DNA of 64,000 bases, from positions 1 to 64,000 of the forward strand of contig NZ_CANLRL010000002.1 of assembly GCF_947493595.1 (NCBI RefSeq). The letters are read 5' to 3'. The stretch comes from an uncultured Shimia sp. Its GTDB lineage: Bacteria; Pseudomonadota; Alphaproteobacteria; Rhodobacterales; Rhodobacteraceae. The notes beneath the pieces are model-generated. The model did not search any database. It was given only the letters and a program-made list of their open reading frames with translations, and had not been told where the DNA came from. The translations under genes and the position numbers were made by a program. Shown piece by piece: positions 17,948 to 25,785 of the stretch (position 1 is its first letter; each line of letters opens with the position of its first letter).

Positions 17948-18766
17948 TTAGCTCAGCCAACGCTTACGACGGCGATAAGAGCGCACATCACGGAAGGATT
18001 TCCGCCCGTCGTCGCTCATACCGAGGTAGAATTCTTTTACGTCAGGGTTTTCGCGCAGCTCATCGGCCGGGCCATCCATCACCACACGGCCGCTTTCCAG
18101 AATGTAGCCGTAATGCGCAAAGCGCAGGGCGACGTTGGTGTTCTGTTCGGCGAGCAGGAAGGTGTTGCCTTCTTTTTCGTTCAGATCTTTCACGATGTTG
18201 AAGATCTCTTCGACCAGTTGTGGCGCCAGACCCATGGAGGGTTCATCAAGCAGAATGCACTCCGGTTTACTCATCAGCGCGCGACCGATGGCAACCATCT
18301 GTTGCTCACCACCAGAAGTATAGCCCGCCTGAGATTTGCGACGTTCTTTGAGACGCGGGAAGTAGTTGTAGACCATTTCGAGGTCAGCGGCGACATCGCC
18401 ACCGCTGCGGGTATAGGCCCCGGTCAGCAGGTTTTCCTCAACGGTCAGGTGTTCAAAACAGTGACGACCTTCCATCACCTGGATCACGCCCTTTTTCACC
18501 AGCGACGCCGGGTCCAATTCCGCAATGGGCTCGCCACGATATGTGATGGAGCCTTTGGTCACCTCGCCGCGCTCAGAGTGCAGCAGGTTGGAGATGGCCT
18601 TCAGCGTGGTGGTTTTGCCTGCGCCGTTGCCGCCCAGCAATGCGGTGATACCGCCTTTGGGAACCGCAAGGCTCACGCCTTTGAGCACGAGGATCACGTG
18701 GTTGTAGATCACCTCGATGTTGTTGACCTCCAGAAGGGTCTCTTGGGTGCGACCAGCGTCAAGCAT
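17948..18766 (-). CDS. livF: Branched-chain-type ABC importer ATPase LivF (importer A)
   Basis: One of the two ATPases of a HAAT-family importer. Walker A GGNGAGKTT near residue 46, signature TSGGEQQM (family usual LSGGQQQ), Walker B CILLDEPSMGLAP, H-loop AEQN. 272 residues, with an unusual basic C-terminal tail after the standard YLG end (KSFRDVRSYRRRKRWLS). It follows the binding-protein gene in the operon, separated by a 12-bp hairpin. The gene symbol marks family membership; the substrate need not be an amino acid. Confidence 0.9.
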   Translation of the reverse strand: MLDAGRTQETLLEVNNIEVIYNHVILVLKGVSLAVPKGGITALLGGNGAGKTTTLKAISNLLHSERGEVTKGSITYRGEPIAELDPASLVKKGVIQVMEGRHCFEHLTVEENLLTGAYTRSGGDVAADLEMVYNYFPRLKERRKSQAGYTSGGEQQMVAIGRALMSKPECILLDEPSMGLAPQLVEEIFNIVKDLNEKEGNTFLLAEQNTNVALRFAHYGYILESGRVVMDGPADELRENPDVKEFYLGMSDDGRKSFRDVRSYRRRKRWLS

Positions 18767-18796
18767 GTGCGTTGTCTTTCATCTCACGTTCTAGGG

Positions 18797-18825
18797 TGTC
18801 CCGGCCGGTGCGCCCGGCCGGGACA
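18797..18825. promoter_or_regulatory. 12-bp G+C hairpin between binding protein and LivF genes
   Basis: A perfect inverted repeat TGTCCCGGCCGG / CCGGCCGGGACA with a TGCGC loop. No T-run follows in the direction of transcription, so it is more likely an RNA-stabilising or partial-attenuation stem that raises binding-protein message over ATPase message. Confidence 0.65.
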
Positions 18826-18841
18826 AAGGTTTCAAACAGGC

Positions 18842-20125
18842 TTACTTACAGCCCATTTCGATGTTGTTTTCAGACGCATATGCGTTGGAATCTTCCGCGA
18901 TCAGCGCGCCGATCACTTCCTGGTCGGTTTCTGCAAAGTCAGAGATCAGGGACCAAGTCTGGCTGTCCGCATCCCACTGGGTCACACCAACGAGGCCTGG
19001 GCCACCGTGGTTTTCACAGGACACGTCAAAGGAAGGACCAAAGTTTGGCATACCCAGCGCGGCCATCTTCTCTTCGGTGATGGACAGAGCTTCCATACCG
19101 TCACGCATCTGGCCGGCGTTGATGTCCGCTACGCCGTGGATTTCCTGAGCGGTTTTGGCCGCTTCAGCTGCGAGCATCGCTGCATACATGCCACGGTTGT
19201 AGAGAACGTTGCCGATCTGATCGCCTGCGCCCGCTGCTTTGCCAGTATCCACAACGTGTTTCTGGATGTCGTCAAAGATTGGGAAGTCGCGGCCCACATT
19301 GTGGAAGGTCAGCGCTTTGTAGCCGTTGGCTTTGGCGCCTGCGGACAGAACGTCATGCTCCGCACCGGACCACCAGATGCCGATGAAGTTTTCCATTGGG
19401 AAGCGGATGTTGGCAGCTTCCTGAATGGCAACCTGGTTCATCACACCCCAGCCCCACATCAGAACGGTGTCTGGCTTCTCACGACGGATCTGCAGCCACT
19501 GAGACTTCTGCTCCTGACCAGGGTGGTCAACAGGCATCAGGCTCAGTTCAAAACCGTGCTTCTTCTGCAGCTCTTCGAGCGTGCGGATTGGCTCTTTGCC
19601 GTAAGCAGAGTTGTGATAGACCAGCGCAATTTTGTGGCCTTTCAGGTCGCCGCCGTTTTCAGCCAGCAGGTAGTTCACCGCACCGGACGCACCGTTCCAG
19701 TATGTGCCTGGGTAGTTGAAGGTGTGGCTGAACACTTTGCCGTTTGCAGCAGAAGTACGACCGTAACCCATGGTGTGCATTGGGATGTTGTCAGCGGTGG
19801 TTTTTGGGATCAGCTGATAGGTGATGCCAGTGGACAGCGGTTGATATACCAGCGCGCCTTCGCCTTTAGTGGATTCGTAGCATTCCACACCTTTTTCGGT
19901 GTTGTAGCCGGTTTCACATTCCAGCAGGCGGGTTGGAACGCCGCCGATGCCGCCATCACGCTCGTTGAGCAGGGTGAAATAGTCGGCATAGCCGTCTGCA
20001 AACGGGATGCCGCCTGCTGCGTAAGGGCCGGTGCGGTAGCTCAGGGATGGGAACACAAGGTCCGCCATTGCTGGGGCTGCTGCCATTACGGCCGCTACGG
20101 CCATCGTTGCAAATTTAGTTTTCAT
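18842..20125 (-). CDS. Periplasmic substrate-binding protein of importer A
   Basis: A 427-residue solute-binding protein of the branched-chain amino acid / amide type (HAAT). Signal peptide MKTKFATMAVAAVMAAAPAM, then the type I periplasmic fold (PYAAGGIPFADGYADYFTLL, IALVYHNSAYGKEPI, DTVLMWGWGVMNQVAI). The start ATG 20125 follows GGAGG. Neighbouring ligase genes suggest that the ligand is an organic acid, possibly aromatic or fatty, rather than an amino acid; this is inference. The gene is flanked on both sides by G+C hairpins, typical of highly expressed binding-protein messages. Confidence 0.88.
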   Translation of the reverse strand: MKTKFATMAVAAVMAAAPAMADLVFPSLSYRTGPYAAGGIPFADGYADYFTLLNERDGGIGGVPTRLLECETGYNTEKGVECYESTKGEGALVYQPLSTGITYQLIPKTTADNIPMHTMGYGRTSAANGKVFSHTFNYPGTYWNGASGAVNYLLAENGGDLKGHKIALVYHNSAYGKEPIRTLEELQKKHGFELSLMPVDHPGQEQKSQWLQIRREKPDTVLMWGWGVMNQVAIQEAANIRFPMENFIGIWWSGAEHDVLSAGAKANGYKALTFHNVGRDFPIFDDIQKHVVDTGKAAGAGDQIGNVLYNRGMYAAMLAAEAAKTAQEIHGVADINAGQMRDGMEALSITEEKMAALGMPNFGPSFDVSCENHGGPGLVGVTQWDADSQTWSLISDFAETDQEVIGALIAEDSNAYASENNIEMGCK

Positions 20126-20162
20126 CGGGGTTTTCCTCCCATGGTTAGTCCGATGTTGATTG

Positions 20163-20182
20163 CCGGGGCCTCCCCGCCCCGG
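20163..20182. promoter_or_regulatory. Hairpin between LivM and binding-protein genes
   Basis: A 7-bp stem CCGGGGC / GCCCCGG with a six-base loop lies just upstream of the binding-protein start. It could define a processed 5' end. Confidence 0.45.
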
Positions 20183-20204
20183 AATGGTTGGCTCTGGCCC
20201 CGCC

Positions 20205-21281
20205 TTAGTGCGGGAAGGGCCACAACCGCAGTTTCTGTTTCGCCACGCGCCAGAGTTGGGCAAGGCCGTGTGGTTCCAGGATCAGGAACATGATGATCAG
20301 GCCGCCAACAATCACAAGCTGCAAATGCGCCACGATGTCAGTGGGCCAGCCGAGCATGTCCACGCCAACCACTTTCAACACCACCGGCAGCAGCACCAGG
20401 AAGGCCGCGCCTGCGAAGGAGCCGAAGATGGAGCCCAGACCACCAATGATGATCATGAAGAGCACGAGGAATGATTTGGTGATGCCAAAGGCCTCGCCAA
20501 CTTCTACCGCGCCTAGATAGAGCGCAAAGAACAGCGCGCCGGAGATGCCAACAAAGAAGCCCGACACAGCAAAAGCGGAGATCTTGGCTTTCAGCGGGTT
20601 CACACCAATGATTTCAGCCGCAATGTCCATGTCGCGAATGGCCATCCATTTCCGGCCAGCCATGCCGCGTGTCAGGTTGCGCGCGATGAGGGCGCTGAGC
20701 ACAAGGAACACAAGGCAGAACAAGTATGTTGCCCAGGATTCAGTGTTTGGACCGGTCACCGGAATGCCAAAGACCATGCGCTCTGGCGCGTTGATCTGAC
20801 CGGAGGCGGAGTAGTTGTAGAACCACGGCACCCGGTTGAAGAGCCACACCAGGAAGAACTGCGCCGCTAGTGTTGCCACCGCGAGATAGAAGCCTTTGAT
20901 GCGCAAGCTTGGCAAGCCAAAGAGAACACAGACCAGTCCGGTGATGCCGCCAGACAGGATCACGTGGAAGAAGATGTTCACCTCCGGAAAGGAGGTCATC
21001 AGTTTGTAACAGGCATAAGCGCCCACGGCCATGAAACCGCCGGTGCCAAGCGACACCTGACCACAGTAGCCCACAAGAATGTTCAGGCCGATGGCCGCAA
21101 TCGAGTAGATCAGGAACGGCAGCAGAATGGCGTTGGCCCAGTAATCATTGATCACAAACGGGATCACCAGAAAGGCCACAACCAGAGCAAGGTAGTATCC
21201 CACGCGGTCAATCTTGATCGGGAACGTCTGGTTGTCAGCCGAGTAGGTCTTTTTGAAATCGCCAGCTTCACGATAGAACAT
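20205..21281 (-). CDS. livM: Branched-chain-type ABC importer permease LivM (importer A)
   Basis: A 358-residue inner-membrane permease with about ten helices and the LivM hallmarks: LNILVGYCGQVSLGTGGFMA, WMAIRDMDIAAEIIGVN (the EAA-like ATPase contact) and FMIIIGGLGSIFGSFAGAAF. It pairs with LivH to form the pore. Its ATG overlaps the TGA of the preceding 85-residue gene by one base, indicating translational coupling. Confidence 0.93.
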   Translation of the reverse strand: MFYREAGDFKKTYSADNQTFPIKIDRVGYYLALVVAFLVIPFVINDYWANAILLPFLIYSIAAIGLNILVGYCGQVSLGTGGFMAVGAYACYKLMTSFPEVNIFFHVILSGGITGLVCVLFGLPSLRIKGFYLAVATLAAQFFLVWLFNRVPWFYNYSASGQINAPERMVFGIPVTGPNTESWATYLFCLVFLVLSALIARNLTRGMAGRKWMAIRDMDIAAEIIGVNPLKAKISAFAVSGFFVGISGALFFALYLGAVEVGEAFGITKSFLVLFMIIIGGLGSIFGSFAGAAFLVLLPVVLKVVGVDMLGWPTDIVAHLQLVIVGGLIIMFLILEPHGLAQLWRVAKQKLRLWPFPH

Positions 21282-21538
21282 CAGGCGGTCTCCTCGTTGT
21301 ATTCTTTTTCAAGGTGGGACCGGTCCGCCCGGTTCCGAGGTTTTGCATAGCCGGAGGTTTCCGCGTCGCGGGCCAGCCGGAAGAAGGTCCAGATCCCAAG
21401 CAGACCACCAAACGCTGCCACCAGGGCGGCCGTGGTCAATTCTTCCGGGCGGGAGACATCACCGGTGAAGGCGAGGTATCCAAAGACCCAGAAGCCGGAC
21501 CAGGCGATGACGTTTAAGAGGGCGATCAGCTTGGACAT
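21281..21538 (-). CDS. Small two-helix membrane protein inside importer A operon
   Basis: An 85-residue protein with two hydrophobic helices (LLNVIAWSGFWVFGYLAF and TTAALVAAFGGLLGIWTFF) followed by a charged tail (DAETSGYAKPRNRADRSHLE). It starts 4 bases after the LivH stop, and its own stop shares a base with the LivM start, so it is made together with the permeases. It has no recognised family and is not a usual Liv subunit. It could be an accessory or regulatory subunit of the pore. The start ATG 21538 (MSKLIALLN) is the only one that avoids overlap with LivH. Confidence 0.7.
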   Translation of the reverse strand: MSKLIALLNVIAWSGFWVFGYLAFTGDVSRPEELTTAALVAAFGGLLGIWTFFRLARDAETSGYAKPRNRADRSHLEKEYNEETA

Positions 21539-21542
21539 GTAA

Positions 21543-22571
21543 TCAGACCCGCTCGATAATCTTTTCGCCAAACAGGCCTTGGGGCCGGAAGACGAGGAAG
21601 ACGAGGGCAAGCACATAGGCAAACCAGTTCTCGGTTGCGCCACCAAGGTTGATCACGCCGCCAAAACACTGACCGATGCCAAAGCAATATTCGAACATCT
21701 TCTCACCGACACCAATGATCAGACCGCCGACAATGGCGCCCGGGATCGAGGTAAAGCCACCCAGCATCAGAACCGGCAGAGCTTTCAGCGCGATCAGGGA
21801 CAGCGAGAACTGCACGCCCGATTTGGCGCCCCACATGATGCCTGCGACCAGTGCCACAAAACCTGCAAGAGACCAGACCAGAACCCAGATGAAGTTCAGG
21901 GAGATGCCCACAGACAGCGCCGCTTGGTGGTCATCCGCCACAGCGCGCATGGCACGGCCCTGTTTGGTGTATTGGCTAAATGCGACCAGCGCGATCACCA
22001 AAACGATGGCAACCAAAGTTGCGGTGATGTCGAGGTTGTCGATGAAGAAACCCACGCCCCAGGCGTTGTAGGCGGCATCGTCAATCGCCAGGTTCATGCC
22101 CTGTGGCAGGCACAGCTCGCCCGGCAGACAGAAGGTCAGCGTTTTGATCTCCGAGTTCCACATCAGGTCCGCAAACCCTTCGAGGAAATAAGCCAGACCA
22201 ATGGTGGCCATGAAGAGAATGATTGGCTCCTGCCCCACCAAATGACGGAACACAAAGCGTTGCACGGCCCAGGCCAGCAGGATCATCACACCCACGGTGA
22301 GGATCAGCGCAAAGGCCGAGGAAATGTTCCACCCAAAGGTGTGCACATGGGTGCCGAAGATCGCGTTGATCAGGTGGGCAAACGGCACTTGGCCGTTCTG
22401 AATGCCCACAAGAGTCATCGCGGCAAACAGCGCCATCACACCCTGAGCAAAGTTGAAGATGCCGGAGGCTTTGTAGATCAGCACGAAGCCCAGCGCCACG
22501 AGCGCATAGAGCACCCCGGACATGAGGCCGTTGGTGAAGACCTCCATCGCAAATACGAGTTGTTCAGGCAT
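21543..22571 (-). CDS. livH: Branched-chain-type ABC importer permease LivH (importer A)
   Basis: A 342-residue permease with about eight helices. Motifs ALGFVLIYKASGIFNFAQG, AMRAVADDHQAALSVGI and GGFTSIPGAIVGGLIIG are the LivH signature segments. An insertion around residues 75-100 and 150-175 (including a CLPGELCLPQG stretch with two cysteines in a periplasmic loop) makes it about 50 residues longer than the LivH of importer B. Next genes upstream and downstream are importer subunits. Confidence 0.93.
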   Translation of the reverse strand: MPEQLVFAMEVFTNGLMSGVLYALVALGFVLIYKASGIFNFAQGVMALFAAMTLVGIQNGQVPFAHLINAIFGTHVHTFGWNISSAFALILTVGVMILLAWAVQRFVFRHLVGQEPIILFMATIGLAYFLEGFADLMWNSEIKTLTFCLPGELCLPQGMNLAIDDAAYNAWGVGFFIDNLDITATLVAIVLVIALVAFSQYTKQGRAMRAVADDHQAALSVGISLNFIWVLVWSLAGFVALVAGIMWGAKSGVQFSLSLIALKALPVLMLGGFTSIPGAIVGGLIIGVGEKMFEYCFGIGQCFGGVINLGGATENWFAYVLALVFLVFRPQGLFGEKIIERV

Positions 22572-22612
22572 CGCTCACGCCTCCGATTTTAGCTTTCAGA
22601 TCAAAGAGGGGC

Positions 22613-23434
22613 TTAGTCATGTGCCACCCCCAGATAGGCGTCGATGACGTCTTGGTTGTTGCGCACTTCGTCTGGGGTGCCGTCGCCGATCTTTTTGCCG
22701 TAGTCCATCACCACAACCCGATCAGAGAGGTCCATCACCACGCCCATGTCGTGCTCAATCAGCGCGATGGTGGTGCCAAACTCGTCATTCATGTCGAGGA
22801 TAAAGCGGGACATGTCCTCTTTTTCCTCAACGTTCATGCCCGCCATGGGTTCATCCAGAAGCAGGATAGAAGGTTCCGCCGCCAAGGCGCGCGCCAGTTC
22901 AACACGTTTCTTCAAGCCATACGGCAGACGGCCAACCGGGGTTTTGCGGATCGCTTGAATCTCAAGGAAGTCGATAATTCTCTCAACTTTCTCGCGGTTC
23001 TCAACCTCTTCGCGCTCGGCTTTGCCTTTCCAGATGGCTTGCTCAAACATGTTGGCTTTCATCTGGCGCAGGCGGCCGGTCATGACGTTGTCCAAAACGG
23101 TCATGCCTTCAAACAGCGCGATGTTCTGGAAGGTCCGGGCGATGCCCTGTTCCGCCACCTGATACGGCTTCATCGGCGGACGCTTGGCGCCTTTGTACCA
23201 AACTTCACCTTCCTGCGGCACGTAGAAGCCGGAGATCACGTTCAGCATCGAGGATTTACCCGCGCCGTTTGGACCAATGATCGCGCGGATCTCGCCTTCG
23301 CGGATGTCAAAGCTGATGTCGGTGATCGCTTTCACACCACCAAAGCGCAGCGTGATGTTTTTCATTTCCATCACAGTCGGGCCAATGGTGCGGCCGTCTT
23401 CTGTGACGTAGCTGTCGTTGCTCATGTCATTCAT
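22613..23434 (-). CDS. livG: Branched-chain-type ABC importer ATPase LivG (importer A)
   Basis: Second ATPase of importer A, 273 residues. Walker A GPNGAGKSS near residue 56, GIARTFQNIALFEGMTVLDN typical of LivG, a degenerate signature LPYGLKKRVELARAL, Walker B ILLLDEPMAGM, H-loop EHDMG. Its ATG overlaps the ligase TGA by four bases (ATGA), so ligase and transporter are translated together. ATG 23425 is an alternative start. Confidence 0.93.
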   Translation of the reverse strand: MNDMSNDSYVTEDGRTIGPTVMEMKNITLRFGGVKAITDISFDIREGEIRAIIGPNGAGKSSMLNVISGFYVPQEGEVWYKGAKRPPMKPYQVAEQGIARTFQNIALFEGMTVLDNVMTGRLRQMKANMFEQAIWKGKAEREEVENREKVERIIDFLEIQAIRKTPVGRLPYGLKKRVELARALAAEPSILLLDEPMAGMNVEEKEDMSRFILDMNDEFGTTIALIEHDMGVVMDLSDRVVVMDYGKKIGDGTPDEVRNNQDVIDAYLGVAHD

Positions 23435-25587
23435 TCCGCTGCTATCTTGCTGGCCATGGGCGCAACTTTGGCGTCGCGCAACTCAAGCGTTGCACTGATC
23501 GAACCTTTGCGGCCGTCCTCATAGGTCACTTCGGTATTGGTCGAGACGCTGGTGGAGCCGTCATAGAGACCATCCACAAGATCCTTGAACTTGTCCGCCA
23601 CAATCACACGGCGCACCTTTCGGGTCCGGGTCATTTCGCCATCATCCGCATCCAGTTCTTTGTGCAGAACCAGGAAGCGATGGATCTGGCAACCTGCCAG
23701 CATCGGGTCATCCGCCACAGAACGGTTGACGGCCTCAACGTGCCCTTGAATGCTGTCGAGCACCTTCGGGTGACCGGCCAGTTCCTGATACGAGGCATAG
23801 GCGATGTTGTTGCGTTCCGCCCAGTTGCCCACCGCCGTCAGGTCGATGTTGATGAAAGCCACACAACGGTCCTTGCCATTGCCAAACAGCACGGCCTCAA
23901 GGATGTCCGGGTAGAACTTCAGTTTGTTCTCAACATACTTTGGCGCAAACATGGAACCATCGGCCATTTTGCCAACGTCCTTGGCGCGGTCGATGATGCG
24001 CAGGTGGCCGCTTTTCTCTTCAAAGAAGCCCGCGTCGCCAGTTGCCACCCAACCTTCCGCATCCTTGGTGGAGGCGGTGCTTTCCGGGTTGTTGTAATAC
24101 TCCACAAACGTGCCTGGGCTGCGGTAGAAAATCTCGCCATTGTCGGCAATTTTGATTTCCACGTCCGGGCTTGGCACACCCACAGTGTCCGCGCGCACTT
24201 CGCCATCCGGCTGCGCCGTGATGAAGACGGTGGCTTCGGTCTGACCGTAGAGCTGCTTCAGGTTGATGCCCAAAGACCGGTAGAATTCGAAGATTTCCGG
24301 ACCAATCGCTTCACCAGCGGTGTAGCCCACACGCACACGGCCAAAACCAAGCGTGTCTTTTAACGGACCGTACACCAACACGTTGCCCATGCGGTACTTG
24401 AAGTAATCCCGCAGGTTGCCACGATAGAGGTTCAGCAGAATTGGATCTTTGGCCTTGAAGTGCTCGCGTGCCTTGCTGCCGTAACGCAGCTTGGTGAAGG
24501 CCATGCGGATGCCGTTTTCCACGATGGTTTCCATCGCAAAGCCAATACCCATCGCATAGCGGAAGGCATTTTTCACGCGGCGCTTCATGTCTGGCTTGGC
24601 CAAGCTGCGCTTGGGCATGCCGTATTTCTCACCAGTGGTTTTGGCGAAGTCCATGAAGTGATGGAACAGCGCGTATTTCAGATCACCGCTGTCTTCCATG
24701 CGGATCATCACATTGGTCAGCGATGTTTCAAAAATCCGCGGTGGCGCGAAATAGTATGTTGGCCCAATTTCGCGCAGGTCGGTCATCATGGTTTCCGCCG
24801 ATTCCGGGCAGTTCACGCAGAACCCACACCAGTAGGCTTGACCCACAGAGAAGATAAAATCGCCAACCCAAGCCATCGGCAGGTAAGACAGAATTTCTTC
24901 GTCCCCTGTCAGGCTGTCAAACTCGGACGAGTTCTTGGCGCTTTCGATCACGTTACGGTTGGAGAGCACCACACCTTTGGGTTTGCCGGTGGTGCCGGAA
25001 GTGTAGAGCATGACACAGGTGCTGTCATAGTCGAGCTTCTCACGACGTTCTTTCAGCTCACCAATCAATTCATCATGTGCTGCGCGGCCTTGGGCCTGAA
25101 TGTGGCTGAACTCGTGCAGCTGACGGTGGTCATATTTCCGCAACCCGCGTGGGTCGATGTAGACCATGTGCTCAAAGGTGTGCAGCTTGTCCTGGATCTC
25201 AATGATCTTATCGACCTGTTCCTGATCCTCAACAATGGCGTATTTCGCGCCACAGTGGCCCAGGATGTATTCCATCTCTTCGGCGGCACTGTCGTTGTAG
25301 ACCGGTACCGGAACCGCACCCACGGATTGGGCGGCAACCATCGACCAATAGAAATACGGGCGGTTGCGCCCGATAATGGCGACAAAGTCACCTTCTTTTA
25401 CACCCAGATTGATCAGACCAAGCGCCAGCGCTTCGATCTCTTTCTCGGTCATTGCCCAAGTCCAGGTCTGCCAGATCCCGAACTCTTTCTCCCGGTATGC
25501 ATCTTTGTCTGCAAACTGGGCGGCGTTCCGCTGCAACAGCGCCGGAATGGACGCGAGTCCCCCGGTCGCCTGTGACGACTGTGCCAA
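23431..25587 (-). CDS. Long-chain acyl-CoA synthetase-type AMP-binding ligase (importer A)
   Basis: First gene of the importer A operon, 718 residues. It adenylates a carboxylic acid and joins it to CoA. Motifs: P-loop LYTSGTTGKPKGVV near residue 195, YGQTEATVFITAQPDG, YYNNPESTASTKDAEGWVATGD and a C-terminal lysine-rich R-x-x-K end domain. The length exceeds 650, typical of the bacterial ligases that accompany HAAT importers. Coupling to livG by ATGA overlap argues for activation of the imported substrate immediately on entry (vectorial acylation), which is inference. The start GTG/ATG region MAQSSQATG follows a GGGAGG ribosome site. Confidence 0.9.
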   Translation of the reverse strand: MAQSSQATGGLASIPALLQRNAAQFADKDAYREKEFGIWQTWTWAMTEKEIEALALGLINLGVKEGDFVAIIGRNRPYFYWSMVAAQSVGAVPVPVYNDSAAEEMEYILGHCGAKYAIVEDQEQVDKIIEIQDKLHTFEHMVYIDPRGLRKYDHRQLHEFSHIQAQGRAAHDELIGELKERREKLDYDSTCVMLYTSGTTGKPKGVVLSNRNVIESAKNSSEFDSLTGDEEILSYLPMAWVGDFIFSVGQAYWCGFCVNCPESAETMMTDLREIGPTYYFAPPRIFETSLTNVMIRMEDSGDLKYALFHHFMDFAKTTGEKYGMPKRSLAKPDMKRRVKNAFRYAMGIGFAMETIVENGIRMAFTKLRYGSKAREHFKAKDPILLNLYRGNLRDYFKYRMGNVLVYGPLKDTLGFGRVRVGYTAGEAIGPEIFEFYRSLGINLKQLYGQTEATVFITAQPDGEVRADTVGVPSPDVEIKIADNGEIFYRSPGTFVEYYNNPESTASTKDAEGWVATGDAGFFEEKSGHLRIIDRAKDVGKMADGSMFAPKYVENKLKFYPDILEAVLFGNGKDRCVAFINIDLTAVGNWAERNNIAYASYQELAGHPKVLDSIQGHVEAVNRSVADDPMLAGCQIHRFLVLHKELDADDGEMTRTRKVRRVIVADKFKDLVDGLYDGSTSVSTNTEVTYEDGRKGSISATLELRDAKVAPMASKIAAE

Positions 25588-25643
25588 ATTCTCTTCCTCC
25601 CTTAAGCCCGCCGGAACGGGCCAAAATCGCGCAAGCGATTCTC

Positions 25644-25657
25644 CACCTCTAGTGGTG
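25644..25657. promoter_or_regulatory. Near-palindrome upstream of importer A ligase
   Basis: CACC-T-CTAG-T-GGTG is symmetrical except at one position on each arm and lies 57 bases before the ligase start. It is a candidate operator. No regulator is identified. Confidence 0.3.
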
Positions 25658-25744
25658 CGTGTTTCACCCTGTTGGTCAACTTTTTCTTAAAGTTTTCCCA
25701 ATCCTTACGAATTGTAACAAGCTGCAATTCGCCCTTTCCGCACC

Positions 25745-25755
25745 CCCAAATTGGG
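25745..25755. promoter_or_regulatory. Palindrome CCCAAATTGGG before the hybrid kinase
   Basis: A perfect 11-base palindrome 30 bases upstream of the kinase ATG, in the region shared with the divergent importer A operon. It could serve the response regulator encoded downstream. Confidence 0.3.
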
Positions 25756-25785
25756 TGTTAGCGATAGTGTAGAAGGAGAGCCGAG

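Noticed and set aside
17711..20293. Long open frame of 860 codons on the plus strand
   Set aside because: It lies wholly antisense to the PaaK-like, livF and binding-protein genes, has His/Phe/Arg-rich shadow composition and no domain.
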